A stretch of 64,000 bases of DNA from Pseudoips prasinana (taxonomy: Eukaryota > Arthropoda > Insecta > Lepidoptera > Nolidae). Under the pieces are notes generated by a model that ran no database searches, was not told the DNA's origin, and was given only the letters and a program-made list of their open reading frames with translations. Of the stretch, positions 44,055 through 55,564 are shown piece by piece. Numbering within the stretch: the stretch's first letter is position 1; every line of letters begins with the position of its first letter. The stretch lies in assembly GCA_951640165.1 (NCBI GenBank), contig OX621240.1:38382713-38446712 (forward strand). The letters run 5' to 3'. The position numbers and the translations under genes were made by a program.

Positions 44055-44532
44055 AAACCGGCCAAGTGCGAGTCGGACTCACACATGAAGGGTTCCGTAG
44101 CAGAAAGTATTTCAGTTGATTAAAAGAAAGCAAATTGCGGTATATGACGTATTAAAAAAAACTACTTACTAGATCTCGTTCAAACCAATTTTCGTTGTTA
44201 GTTTCCACGATAATATACAGCATATATATTTTTTTTTGTATCATTCCCTTATTTTGTATGGTATTGGTATTGTATTTGGTTGGTTTGATGAAAAAAATTA
44301 TGTGTTTCAGTTCTATGTATGGGTATATGGCTATGGCCCCGAAATTATTGTTATTTTTCTATTTTTGTGTGAAAAATCTTAATGCGGTTCAGAGAATACA
44401 TCTACTTACCAAGTTTCATCAGTACAGCTCTTATAGTTTTGGAAAAAAGTGGCTGTGACATACGGACGGACAGACAGACATGACGAATCTATAAGAGTTC
44501 CGTTTTTTGCCATTTGGCTACGGAACACTAAA
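44055..44532 (+). repeat. Dispersed repeat G, plus copy with internal deletions
   Basis: 'CCGGCCAAGTGCGAGTCGGA' to 'TTTTGCCATTTGGCTACGGA'. Both ends are present, about 150 bp shorter than the copy at 13070. Confidence 0.75.
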
Positions 44533-44659
44533 AATGACATTGGTCGCCGTGGTCAATATTCTACCGGGAGCACTACCTTCCTTTATCGGCTGATAACTAT
44601 ACCACGAATCGAATCTGCAAATCTCGTTACATTCAGCTTGCGGTAAGTAGGAATGTAGG

Positions 44660-44798
44660 TACAGACGCCAGCACATCAAGCTACCCCAATCTGTCAAATT
44701 TCCCCAATCGAAAGTGCACCTTATGCTTTTGTGATAAAGTTGAAAATCTATAAAATAAATTTGACATATTGAGGCAGCTGGATGTGCTGGCGTCTGTA
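44660..44798. mobile_element. 139-bp hairpin MITE, copy 4
   Basis: TA-flanked; 'CAGACGCCAGCACATCAAGC' against 'GCTGGATGTGCTGGCGTCTG', an almost perfect 20-bp outer stem. Confidence 0.9.
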
Positions 44799-45101
44799 TA
44801 TACCTTTGAGAGAAAATCGAAACGAGCGGAGTTGTAGCTTTTGAGATAAAATCGAGTGTACACAAAAATGTCGCGGAACAAAAGTCTTTGACGTTTTCAA
44901 ACAGTTTGTTGCAGATTTTTTCGTCTGTCTACCACTTTATTCTACATTTTCTCATCGGTGCTCGGCACGTGGAACTTTATGGCATTGCCGTTTGTTTGGT
45001 CTTGTTGGTTTAGTGTTAAAGTGTTTAATTTACCACATGAAATAAGCATCTGGGTTCTAATCCTGGGCTTCACAGTAATGTCTTAGAGCGAACGAGGGTG
45101 G
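44799..45101. other. Unassigned sequence
   Basis: No feature recognised. Confidence 0.3.
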
Positions 45102-45325
45102 ACAATGTCACACAGATCATCCTAGCCCCAAACTAAGCAAATATTGTACTATGGGTACCAGGCGACGATATACATACTTATATAGATAGATAAATACATA
45201 GAAAACATCCATGACTCAGAAACAAATATTCGTGCTCATCACACAAATATTTGCACTTACCGGGATTCGAACCCAGGACCACCAGCTTCGTAGGCAGGAG
45301 CACTACCAACTAGGCTATGATGACC
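45102..45325 (-). mobile_element. SINE S1, minus copy
   Basis: End 'GTCACACAGATCATCCTAGC' at left, head 'CGGGATTCGAACCCAGGACC' at right. Confidence 0.82.
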
Positions 45326-46057
45326 GTCATCCATACCAAAAATTCTTTGGAACACGACTCTTTCAGTATTTGTTCTTGCTATAAAATGTGACCTAACACG
45401 CCCGCTTGTTCGCTTGTCCGTTTGGTCATACGATCTTATGGAGTCTGGAATGTGGTAGTATGTTGTATGTGCCTGGAATCGCGTAGCCTGGGACAGACGC
45501 CCACAAATTAACCGCATGAATGAAAAAAGGCGAAGTATAACGCTTGGTACTGCAATATGGAATGTCGTCGACAAAGCACTCTCTCTTAGTGGTCCAGCAA
45601 AATAACTGGGATGGAGGAATAAGGTGGAGGGAGGTGCACGGGGATGAAAGTCCGTACTTAATGTTAGTCTCAATATAAATAATTACATATAAAAAAACAT
45701 AAATACATACACATGAAAAGGCAAACGGCAAGAATGTATGAAACTTTTGTACCGCTAGTAAAATTTCGTGTTACGGGATATTTTATGTTTTAATTGGTGG
45801 TTAATGTGATAGAAAAGGCATTTTTAATTTCTTAGTATTTTATAACTTGGGATATAAAAGTTATAGCCAGTTTTATTTTAAGGTTACGTTTGGTAATCTG
45901 TGGGCCAACCCCATGACCGTGGAAACATTGCAGTTCGAAAATCACTCTTACTGCCTAAGTAATAAACATACTGTAAATATAAAAGTGTGTCTACTGATGT
46001 GGCAATGAAATGCTCGTGTTAAACTAGTGTACCAATGAAGATTGTTACATATTATAT
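45326..46057. other. Unassigned sequence
   Basis: Two overlapping minus-strand open frames (45257-45731) include SINE sequence and show no family resemblance; 45480-45640 is less AT-rich. It could be an old LINE C-terminus, but I cannot support that. Confidence 0.3.
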
Positions 46058-46285
46058 TTAGTTGGTAGTGCTCCTGCCTACGAAGCTGGTGGTCCTGGGT
46101 TCGAATCCCGGTAAGTGCAAATATTTGTGTGATGAGCACGAATATTTGTTTATGAGTCATGTATGTTTTCTATGTATTTAAGTATTTATCTATCTATATA
46201 CATATGTATATCATCTCCTGGTACCCATAGTACAAGCTTTGCTTATTTTGGGGCTAGGATGATCTGTGTGACATTGTCCCTAGAT
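46058..46285 (+). mobile_element. SINE S1, plus copy lacking the first head bases
   Basis: Starts 'TAGTTGGTAGTGCTCCTGCC'; B-box 'GGGTTCGAATCCCGGTAAGT'; end 'TGTGTGACATTGTCCC'. Confidence 0.82.
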
Positions 46286-46544
46286 ATTATTATTACATAA
46301 ACATTGTTATTATGATAGATGAGTAAATGTTGTAGCTCTTTTTATAGATTTTTACATGGATGGATTTATTCCGAACCTGCCCCGAAAACCCTAAACGGGT
46401 CGCGAGTTAGGTTAGGAAGATGCAAAAAGCAATTATTTGTTGAAATAATGAAAAGATCTTTATTTCCATTAATTACAAAGTTCATAACCCAGTGTACATT
46501 TGTGTGAGGTTGCGAGGGGTTATATATGAGGTTTTGAGTGTAGG

Positions 46545-47977
46545 CAGTGAACGCAAATAAACATGGAAGCATTACTTCAAGGAAACTAAGCGCAAATTTT
46601 GACCCAATATCCCAATCAAACTGACACAACGGAATACCGTCTCTGATTGGCCAAAATATTACCGCTCAGATACACCTTTTAAAAGTAGACTTTATGACGT
46701 TATGTTCGGGTCTAAATTACCATGTTCATGACATTCGCCGAGGGATGTTTTATATTATAAAGTGCAACGAAAATAATTCACCGTGACATTGATATTATTA
46801 AAATAATAAAGAATTATGATAAAATATACAGTATCTTGAACTTTACGGCAAGAGTTTTTCTAAGGTCTTTAAATAGAGCAGTATTTGGCGAGTAATGGGT
46901 TTATTTGCTATGATAATAGGTAAATAAAACAAATTTGCGACCAATTATTCACTAATTATTATTTACAATTTCCGTAGGTATACATAACCCTTAAGTACTA
47001 CTTTTTAGGGCCCTCTTCACTTCTTTATCCATCCGTCCGTCTGTCTGTCAATACCCTTTATCTTGAAAACGCGTGGACGAATCGACTTGAAATTATAGGT
47101 GATCTAGATATGCAGTGATTATGGGTTACTTGTAAAATACCAACAACCTCGCAGGACTAGGAAGCTAACACCATAAGCAACAACTTACTCTACGGGCATC
47201 GCAAAGATTACGCAAGCCGCCTGGTTACATACTATTTACGATGCATGTAGAGTTATAAACATTCAAGTGGTAAATTAATTAATATAGACTTTTTACAAAA
47301 AAAAATATACAAATTATCATAAGTTGTAAAATAAATGTTGTTGCTTATGGTTTTAGCTATCTAGTCCTGTGAGGTAATTGGTGCTTTACAAGTTACCCTG
47401 TAAATATATAAATAAAATTGAATTGAATTCATTTCCAAACGAACCGTTTTCGTCCATAGTTCTCTTCGCTTTAGATCGAGTAGAAATTTGAAGAAACCAA
47501 GCTGTTTTAATACCACCATTACCATTCTTTGTGCATACCCTAAAGATGCTGGTATTTTATCTAAGATTAAAATAATTGTAATAAATAAAAAAAAATCGTC
47601 ATAATTTTTGTGTAGATAAATAAATTGATTCGTTTGCATAACAACATCACCATATATTTTGTGTCAATTTGATTGACTTCATATTTAATAAAATTAAAAT
47701 ATATAGCGATGTACTTACTCGTAATAACTAATTCCAACACTCTTGTTATGCAAATGAGATTTATTAATACACCACTTCACTGCACAGGAAGGCATTTTTG
47801 GAAATTAAACACGCTGAAACTAATAACTGACAGACGACCGCCATTGATGCATGTAGTGCGCAAACTCGGTCCCACTCGGTCCGCGGCACAATTTTTAAGC
47901 CCCGCCTACCGCGGCACAATCTGCGTTGGGTCATTTTCGCGAGCTAGGAATGCTTCCATGTTTATTTGCGTTCACTG
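46545..47977. mobile_element. Non-autonomous hAT-like element, 1433 bp
   Basis: 29-bp perfect terminal inverted repeats: 46545-46573 (CAGTGAACGCAAATAAACAT...) and 47949-47977 (...GTTTATTTGCGTTCACTG). Both sides carry AGTGTAGG (46537-46544 and 47978-47985), an 8-bp target duplication. CAG/CTG ends plus an 8-bp duplication define the hAT superfamily, although this duplication does not fit the common nTnnnnAn pattern. Similarity of the two ends continues weakly inward ('TTTTGACCCAA' against 'AATGACCCAA'). I see no transposase; short open frames inside look like noise. A second foldback (47124-47400) is nested inside. Confidence 0.87.
47124..47400. mobile_element. Foldback element inside the hAT-like element
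   Basis: 47124-47187 ('GGGTTACTTGTAAAATACCA' to 'CCATAAGCAACAAC') pairs with 47337-47400 ('GTTGTTGCTTATGG' to 'TTTACAAGTTACCC') at roughly 80% over about 62 bp, with about 150 bp of AT-rich spacer. No clear target duplication. Confidence 0.75.
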
Positions 47978-47985
47978 AGTGTAGG

Positions 47986-48867
47986 TAAATAAAACAATAG
48001 ATTCTTTGTTTTTTGTAACTACATTAATTTTATTAATATTATTATTAATTTATCCTTAGTTTTACTTCATCTAAGAATATCTTCATATAAGTACCAAACA
48101 ATAATAATTATCACATAGCACAAAGCAACATTGGGTTTATTGCGTTTATTGAGAACTTCACTCTCTTCGGATAATGCTTGTCTTCTTAGTCGGGGCAAAC
48201 GAATGTTGCAATTAACACATTGCAAACTCGTCATTTTAATTAAATGATAAAGCGTCCTTTCGTGTATCCACTGTCAACAGATATATATTATAGCACGGAG
48301 GAACTGATGCTGAACTCACGTAATATCTGCAAGATTATTTGCTAAATTGATGACATGTATCAAAACAACAGCAATAAATACCTGACAGATTGTCTTTGGC
48401 TGTCAATAAATAATTGCCATGAACAAAAAAATAATAACGACTAAAATCGTTTCTATTCTAAATCATTAATTATTACGATTTAATGCAACTACTGTGCTTT
48501 CTTAGGTATAATAAATAAGTCTATAATTATATGATTTATATGTAATGTTGTTCCTATTTATAAATAATTAATTATAATTTCGACATTTATATTATTTTAC
48601 ACATGGCAATTTGTGTAAACGTAACTGCGTTTAGTTTACGATTTTAATACGTCTTTTTATTGAAAATAATTGAAATATTCTTTTTGATTTTATTAATTAA
48701 TCCCAAGTTCTAAAAATATTATACTTACATTAAAATCAATACCTTAGTTGTCTTAACAAGTGGTACAAATTATATAGCTGAACAACAACGGAAGTATGCG
48801 ATACGAATTCTGCCATTCTCTTTTTAACTAAATTTACTGATACGATGCTTCTGTCTTTATTTTTAAC
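47986..48867. other. Unassigned AT-rich sequence
   Basis: No feature recognised. Confidence 0.35.
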
Positions 48868-49184
48868 TAGCTGTGCCCCGCGGTTTTACCCACGTTAAAT
48901 TTTATAAATTATCACAGCTCCTCCCCCGTACGTGATAGCGTGATAATATGTAGCTTATATGTTGACCCGACTTCTTAATAATAGTCATGCAAAATTGGAA
49001 GTAAATCCATGCAGTACTTTTTGCGTTTAACCCGGACATACATACAGAAAAACCGACAAAAATTCTAAAAACTATATTTTTGGCTTCGATATCGATTGTA
49101 GATCACGCCCCAAGTACCCTTTTTTAAAAATATTCAATGTAGGTACAGTATTGACTTTCCTACGATTTTATTATATGTATAGAT
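48868..49184 (+). repeat. Dispersed repeat F, plus copy
   Basis: 'TAGCTGTGCCCCGCGGTTTT' to 'CTACGATTTTATTATATGTA'; very close to 27777-28095. Confidence 0.78.
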
Positions 49185-49433
49185 AAGTGCCCACGTGTTT
49201 TCATTTTGATAGGCTCCAGTCCTATCGCAAGTATTAAAATATATAGACACAAATGCATAATTCATAATTGACAGATATGTCTGTCTATTTATTTCCCTCA
49301 CAATTCAGATAAATTAAACAAAAAAAGTTATAGGCGTGATGGGAGAACTGTGACCTGAACTTTTGCGAATAATTATCATAATTTCATGTCAAATGTGTTG
49401 TTAAACTTTGTATTTCTATAGTAAGTTGTACTT

Positions 49434-49790
49434 GCGGCACAGACATTGTCGCTCACTATGGGCGTTATCAGAAGGCTCGGAGTCACCCAAAGACCAATGG
49501 AGAGGGCTATATAAGTTTCACTGCGAGATCGAATCATAAATGTTAAGATCTGCAGGCGAACCAAAGTAACCGACATAGTACCTCGTAGAACTAACTGGCA
49601 GCCGCTATGGAGGAAGGAAGGTTATCGAGTGTTGACCACGATCCGGAAGCCGCAGCGTGGGCAGGCCCCTACAAGATGGACCGATTATCTTGTGATCGCT
49701 GGAAGCCATTGGATACGGGTAGCCGGCAATTGTCTAGATTGTGGGAGGGGGGGGCAGCAGAGGGCCTCCTTTGGTAGATCTGATGATAGT
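49434..49790 (+). pseudogene. RTE-clade LINE, C-terminal fragment
   Basis: Plus-strand remains: 'LTMGVIRRLGVTQRPMERAI', stop, 'VSLRDRIINVKICRRTKVTD', 'NWQPLWRKEG', then 'GQAPTRWTDYLVIAGSHWIR' and 'VAGN', the usual C-terminus of insect RTE proteins. The 'KLKWQWAGHI' block is replaced or lost, and at least one in-frame stop is present. A G-run (49746-49755) lies in the decayed end. RT and EN are absent. Confidence 0.82.
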
Positions 49791-49845
49791 TAATATAGTC
49801 GGTATTTCAATTTGTTACGCATAAAATAATATAATAATAATAATA

Positions 49846-50036
49846 ATAATATCTCGGGACAATGTCACACAGATCATCCTAGCCCCAAACTAAGCAAAGC
49901 TTGTACACTATGGGTACCAGGCGACGATATACATACTTATATATATGATAGATACATACATAAATACATAGAAAACATCCATGACTCAGAAACAAATATT
50001 CGTGCTCATCACACAAATATTTGCACTTACCGGGAT
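49846..50036 (-). mobile_element. SINE S1, minus copy, head lost
   Basis: 'ACAGATCATCCTAGCCCCAA' to 'GCACTTACCGGGAT', where homology stops in the B-box. Confidence 0.78.
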
Positions 50037-50319
50037 ATGAATGTATTCAATCAAAAAATTAATTTACTGGGTATTAATCATATGAAACTGAATTTAATTA
50101 CGTGTAGTAAAATTTATATTACATTAAACGAGCAATTTCGCTTACGAGCTTTTATAAATTGGAATTCTGAAAGTATAATAGAGTGAATCACTGAACTGAT
50201 GTATTTAGTCGGGTATTTTCACATTTATAAGTAAACATGCTGCGTCCCACGCGCGTATGTTATCCATTGTAATGTATATGTTATTTCAGAGCATAAAGTA
50301 TCTTTTTTATTTCAAATAT

Positions 50320-50898
50320 TAGCCAAATCAGTTTAGTTTTGGTTTCAAGGTCTTTCAAGGTCAGTTGAACTTCTAGATCGAACTGAAATGGATTGCGTAG
50401 CCAAATAAGGTAACGAAATATTGCCCAAACAACAGGCTAAGTGCGGAATCCTACCGCCCAGCTAACTAAATAACATACATAGGGAAGTTATATTTTTTGA
50501 CTTCACATAAAACTGCACAAATAGAATCCAAATCCGTTTAGTCTTTTCAGGTTTCAAGCATTTTCAAGGTCACATGGACTTCTAGATCGAACTGAAATCT
50601 ATCGAGTAGCCAAATAAGGTAATAGGGAAGGCACTCATAACTACGAAATGCGGAATCCAACCACCCAACTAACTAACTGATAAGTATTATTTTCAGACTG
50701 CACAAAAAGAATCCAAATCCATTTAGACTTTTCAGGTTTCAAGCACTTTCAAGGTCACATGAACTTCTAGATTGAACTGAAATGGATTGAGTAGCCAAAT
50801 AAAAATAAGGTAACGTGATATTGCCCAAACAACAAGCTAAGTGTGGAATCCAACCGCCCAACTAACTTATAAGTAATATTTTTTAGGCTGCACATATG
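50320..50898. repeat. Three tandem units of about 185-205 bp
   Basis: Units start at about 50323, 50528 and 50713 ('CCAAATC...TTTAG'). Each contains 'AACTTCTAGATCGAACTGAA' or a close variant, 'GTAGCCAAATAA', and 'GCGGAATCC/GTGGAATCC' followed by 'CCAACTAACT'. Units differ by small indels. Not related to the satellite at 35.86 kb. Confidence 0.9.
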
Positions 50899-51512
50899 GT
50901 ACAGTGGTTAAAATGGTGGACGGGACAACTATTATTGTGACCCATTTATTTTCGTTCTGAATCCGGGTATACTATTTGGATGTTCATAAAGTGTGGGCGC
51001 AAATATGGATGTTTATCCGATAAGATAATATTTTACGCTTTTATGTGAAACGATTTAATATAAAATAGTTCTTTATATCGGATGTGGTGGAATATGAGTG
51101 GACTGTATCTAAATTTTGAAGTTATTGAACTATAGTATCGAACTGTGTGTGTGATCAGGGTTAGGTATATATCAGGACTTACTTGGAATTAGGTGAGATG
51201 GAACCTCAACGCTTCTCAACGCTTTCGTAGTCCTTGTTCTCCTTATCCTGGGCCAGCAGCGATGATTGACGACACTTTTAGTCTATAGTATTCGTAATTG
51301 GAACACAGGCGAACACAATAATCTATTATAGGTTTATTTTAACACCCACGGAAATGGCGGAAGCGCATCCGATCACGGCGCATGCGTACAGCTAATTGAG
51401 GTAAGGGGGGGTAAGGGATCTGAGCGGTAGGGAATCACACACACAGCAATCTAGCAACACCAGGATACTCAAAAATGAATTATAAAGCTCCATTGGCTTT
51501 TTAAAACCTACG
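50899..51512. other. Unassigned sequence
   Basis: No feature recognised; 51350-51460 is locally G-rich. Confidence 0.35.
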
Positions 51513-52145
51513 ATGTTTAAGTTAACCTACGTCCTACGAACGTCCGTAAAAGTAAATGAGTGCTCACTCACTCTCACCGTCTCTTTCACGGGGAATACTC
51601 TGAGGAACTGTTTGAGCTGGTGCCATCGTCCACTTTCTATCATCGCACCATGCGCACTCGCAGTAAGGTTCATCCGTACCACCCGGAAGCGATCTCGTAA
51701 AGAACGGTTCGCTTTCAGCGTTCATACATCCCACGTACGTGCAGGCTCTGGAATGAATTACCTGCTGCGGTGTTTCCACAGCGCTACGATATGTCCTTCA
51801 TGAAACGAGGCTTAAATCAAATCAAATCAAATATTTTATTTGTAAAACATAGGTATTTACATAAAGGTGTTATTTACATAAAGTACGATGACATAATATA
51901 TTATATGGACGCTATGTTTTGCCGTTGAGGCGTACAAATATAATTTAATTTAGCTATAGCTACTTAAGAACTAATTGAGAACTTACAATAAAAATAAAAA
52001 CTATCAGACGAAAACAAAAAGAGTAATAATCCCATGGTAGGCAGCAGTTTGCTGTGCCCCCTGGCACTGCGAATTTCCATGAGCAGCGGTTACCACTTAC
52101 CATCAGGTGGGCCGCTAGCTCGTCTGCTACCAAAAGCAATAAAAT
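51513..52145 (+). pseudogene. LINE C-terminal fragment split by another LINE tail
   Basis: Decayed C-terminus: 'LFHGEYSEELFELVPSSTFY', 'RTRSKVHPYHPEAIS', stop, 'RTVRFQRSYIPRTCRLWNEL', 'VFPQRYDMSFMKRG'. This continues after a minus-strand insertion (51820-52010) with the 3' end 'AGCGGTTACCACTTACCATC' and an AATAAAATAAA tail (52060-52145). Related to but distinct from 28990-29590. Frame breaks at several points. Confidence 0.78.
51820..52010 (-). mobile_element. LINE 3' UTR inserted in another LINE fragment
   Basis: Minus strand: 'TTGTACGCCTCAACGGCAAA', then 'CCTATGTTTTACAAATAAAA' and a TTTGA-type tail (51820-51835 as ATCAA repeat). Matches the 3' UTR at 31145-31250. Confidence 0.7.
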
Positions 52146-52187
52146 AAAAAGAAACTCATGCCCCTTCAGTAATATACGAAACATAAC

Positions 52188-52325
52188 TGTCTCTTTCTAT
52201 CTTCACTCAATTATATCTCTCTCAACTTCCGTTCGCCTCATCCGATCACACTTTTCGTAACGCTTTCACCAGCTTAAAGTCCTTAAAGAGGTTTTACTTA
52301 AATAAAATTGGCTTAATGTACACGT
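52188..52325. repeat. Dispersed repeat I, copy 2
   Basis: 'CTCTCAACTTCCGTTCGCCT' and 'GATCACACTTTTCGTAACGC' match 39505-39690. Confidence 0.5.
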
Positions 52326-52692
52326 ATGTAGGTCAGTGTACTTACATGTATATGTATTACGCTAAATATTCTTAGTGCCAAGCTTTAGTTCAGCTTTAGC
52401 AAAAACTGCAGCAGCTTTTATGAGGTCATTATGCCAAAAGCTCCATTGTACTAGAACATTGTGTTTCCATTATTGCTAATTTTCAGCGCAAAATATTCTG
52501 TATCTGTAATTTTGTACTGCAACTAAAGTAGTTACAATTGTTCCATCTTTTTATATTTGTTAGTGTGAAAACAGCTACACAGATTTACATGAAACATTAT
52601 AAATTTCAACCTCATTTCTTTGAATCCTTTATGCAGAAATGACAAAAAACAGGTACATATAAACATTCCATTAAAAATGTCAAAGATAAAGA
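52326..52692. other. Unassigned AT-rich sequence
   Basis: No feature recognised. Confidence 0.35.
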
Positions 52693-53085
52693 TACAGGTT
52701 GGTCGAGGAGTTGACGTTCAAACGCAAAATCATAAACCATAATCTAACCATTTTAATTTTGTTTTGATACTTTAAATATGTATGAGTCCTGAGCTCAAAC
52801 CTTAATTTTGAACTTTCGAATAAATTCTAAGTCAGTTCTGCAATAATTAGATAAACCATACTTTTGTGTGTTACGTTAAACTATGCAAAACGGAATCAGA
52901 AATGGTCAACACAACGAGAGAAAAATGGAAAACTGATGTTAGGTGAAATATACTTAAGAAATCATTAAAATTATTAAATCTCGAAAACTACGAAAAATCA
53001 CCATTTTACACATACATGGAGGTGATTCGGATACTCCTTATCATATAGTATCTAAATTTTGCGTTTGAACGTCAACCAGCCTGTA
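52693..53085. mobile_element. TA-flanked MITE, about 390 bp
   Basis: Ends 'CAGGTTGG' plus 'GAGTTGACGTTCAAACGC' (52695-52728) and 'GCGTTTGAACGTCAACCAGC' plus CTG (about 53060-53083) are inverted repeats differing by an 8-bp indel. TA lies on both sides. Probably Tc1/mariner-derived; no transposase. Confidence 0.8.
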
Positions 53086-53129
53086 TATTCAACAACTCCA
53101 GTTAGAATAAATCACAGCCGAGTTTCAAC

Positions 53130-53330
53130 ACTGACTCGATGCCTTCATCCTACTAATATTATAAATGCGATTGTGAGTATTCATGTATGGATTTTTATTA
53201 CTCTTTCAGCCAAAAACTATGGAACGGATTCTGATGAAACTTTGTAATAATATAGCTTATACATCCAAATAACACATAGGCTATAACTTATTAAGTTTAA
53301 AGCGAGTGAAACCGGGAACAGTAAGTACAT
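53130..53330 (+). repeat. Dispersed RTE-type 3' region
   Basis: 'CCTACTAATATTATAAATGC', 'CTCTTTCAGCCAAAAACTAT' and 'GGAACGGATTCTGATGAAAC', a phrase set I recognise from many insect repeats. No coding. Confidence 0.6.
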
Positions 53331-53934
53331 AATAAAACTTTACCTAACAAATTTTCTATACAAAGAAATGGAACGTCGCGCGTCGTCATACTACACTGCC
53401 CTCTTTTTCACACAATGGAAGGGCTGATAGCTTTTAGCACTTGAGCAGTCAGCGATCATATCTTCTAAGTGAAGGACAAGAGTGTACAGAGTACTTGATA
53501 AGTGTGTACATGTTATATGATAAGAATACTTAAGACATAAGACTCGTGCGAGTAGAACTTGCAACATTCAAAGATTAACATCTGACTGAAGATATATTGC
53601 GTGTCAGAAAAATTGTTTGGGGATATTTGTTTTATGTCTAAATGCCAAGTTGTATTTCTGTACGTGCGTTTTCCTTGTCAGACAATTTCATGTTATCTTT
53701 TTGACCTTTTGCCCATTGCTTGCCTTTCTCAAGGATTAAATGAATGCTTATAAGAGTTTTATTTGTTTTAAGGAAATGTCCGATTGTGATTTATACGTCC
53801 GAGAAGCTTACACGGTCGGCGCTTTTGTGTGGGTTCGATACCTTCATATAACAATATTTGTGAAAAAATATAGGGGGAAAAATATTTATTTTGCCATGTT
53901 AACAAGAATAAATTTATAATGAAGAAATATTATG
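53331..53934. other. Unassigned sequence
   Basis: No feature recognised. Confidence 0.35.
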
Positions 53935-54180
53935 CCTGTTGGCGTGGTAGGCAAATGCTTGCTTTTCACGCCGGAAGACGTGGTACAGGTATTTGTATGC
54001 ATGAACATATATGTGTGTCCTGAGTCTGGGTGTAATTATCTATATACTACTAAACTTATATAAGTATGTACATACAAACGTAAATGTAATATATCAGTTA
54101 TCTGGTTTCCATAGTACAAGCTCTGCTTAGTTTGGGATCAGATGGCCGTGCGTAAATAATGTCCCAGGGTATTATATAAT
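53935..54180 (+). mobile_element. SINE S2, plus copy with decayed head
   Basis: Head region 'GTTGGCGTGGTAGGCAAATG', body 'GTGTCCTGAGTCTGGGTGTA', end 'TTAGTTTGGGATCAGATGGC' and 'AATAATGTCCCAGGGTATTA'. The B-box is not intact. Confidence 0.7.
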
Positions 54181-54184
54181 ATTA

Positions 54185-54400
54185 TATTACAGGGTGTGCA
54201 GACTTGCTTATAGTCAGTCGTTCTCAGCGACCCATAAGTGATGGGAGAAGTAAATCACTTAGGCACGCGGTCAGCCAGTACAATTGGGTAATTGGAGCTT
54301 GGTTTTTTACTTAGCGTCTTCGTGCACATTAAACGGTCGGACTCGATTAGTAATAGCCATGTCAGATGCCTACTGAGCGGCTTGATCAATTCTGCCTCTG
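54185..54400 (-). repeat. Dispersed repeat D, minus copy
   Basis: 'AGGCACGCGGTCAGCCAGTA' and 'GCACATTAAACGGTCGGACT' are diverged complements of D. Confidence 0.55.
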
Positions 54401-54559
54401 GAGTAAACACTGCCCATAACATAAAGAAACGGGATCTGTTTGGTCAAGGATCCAACTTGGGTTAGGCCAGTCGTTTAGCCATCAGAGGCCAATTGCGATA
54501 AGTTAGAAAGTATGCAATAATTATCTTAACATGTTTAGTTTATTTTGAATTCATATTAG

Positions 54560-55198
54560 TAGTTTAAGTTGAAGTGGCTGCCAATACGGCAACGTCGAAT
54601 TTGTCACATTCTTTCGCTACTCTTCTCAATCCTTCATAACTTTAATTCTCCTGTCTATCTTCGTGAACGCTTTGAGTACTTAGTCCCTCGAGGCAAACTC
54701 TGTCGTACAGCCACGTCCTTTCTACTTCGTATGCCTTCTCACACTTCCAGCCGTTATGATGGCTCTTTTACAATACGTGCCGTTCGACTATGGAACTCTC
54801 TTCCATACTCTGTCCTTTCTAGCTCATCTTTAGAGGTATTTAGAAGAAGAACAAGGAAACACTTTTTGTCACAATCACTGTAATCTATAATATATGTATT
54901 AGTATATTTAAGAGTTTTATATATATGTAGAATGTATAGTATGTAATTTATTTGTATTATTAGTATGTAAATATATATCTATTTCTACCAGTTGGTAGTA
55001 GCAATTAGCATCACTTAATTTTATGTTTCTTTTGATGTTGTACACTGTTTTTACCCTTCTTCTACAAATCTCTCTCTGTCAGTGGTTTGCTGGAAGAAAA
55101 CTCATCAATGAGTTAAGCTCGCCCTTGTACATTAATTTACAAATACACATGTATAAAATGTTTATTTTCTATGTACAATAAAGAATAAGAATAGTTGG
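54560..55198 (+). pseudogene. 5'-truncated LINE: C-terminal 104 codons and full 3' UTR
   Basis: Open frame 54569-54883 encodes the end of a LINE ORF2: 'WLPIRQRRICHILSLLFSI', 'PVYLRERFEYLVPRG', 'YDGSFTIRAVRLWNSLPYSV', 'LEVFRRRTRKHFLSQSL' and stop. The 'rlWN.LP' and 'F+.....hfl' signature is the usual C-terminus of I/L2/CR1-type elements. A 310-bp 3' UTR ends in 'ACAATAAAGAATAAGAATAG'. The coding piece is undamaged, so it is a fairly young 5'-truncated copy with no RT domain. Confidence 0.82.
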
Positions 55199-55564
55199 AA
55201 GAATAGTTGAAATATTTAATAAAACATTATATTACCAAACATTCCGAAAGCTCATAACACAATGGGAAATATTCAATTTCAAATGAAACGCAACAGTTCT
55301 CTGGTAATATCCAACGATTCTTATTCGACAGATCCGTTCCGTGATAGTTGCAAATCACATTCAGTATTCGTTCAAGAGATATTGGAAATATGAACGTTGC
55401 GATATCTAGCGGTGATGAAATTCGTAGACTCAAATGTGGTTCGTGTTTATATATTTAGTAGGTACTTTAAGAAGGGTGTTAGAACACACTACTATTAGTT
55501 GTACAACGTGAAAGGCTTAGAACTCATACGCATATGTTGATGTTTACAAGGTATAAAATAAATC
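55199..55564. other. Unassigned sequence
   Basis: No feature recognised. Confidence 0.35.

Noticed and set aside
45257..45731. Two overlapping minus-strand open frames
   Set aside because: One ends inside a SINE head and neither resembles a known family; chance open frames are likely, though an old LINE remnant cannot be excluded.
51513..51803. Possible host gene fragment (96-codon frame)
   Set aside because: The other frames here encode a decayed LINE C-terminus (RTVRFQRSYIPRTCRLWNEL); the open frame is a shadow.
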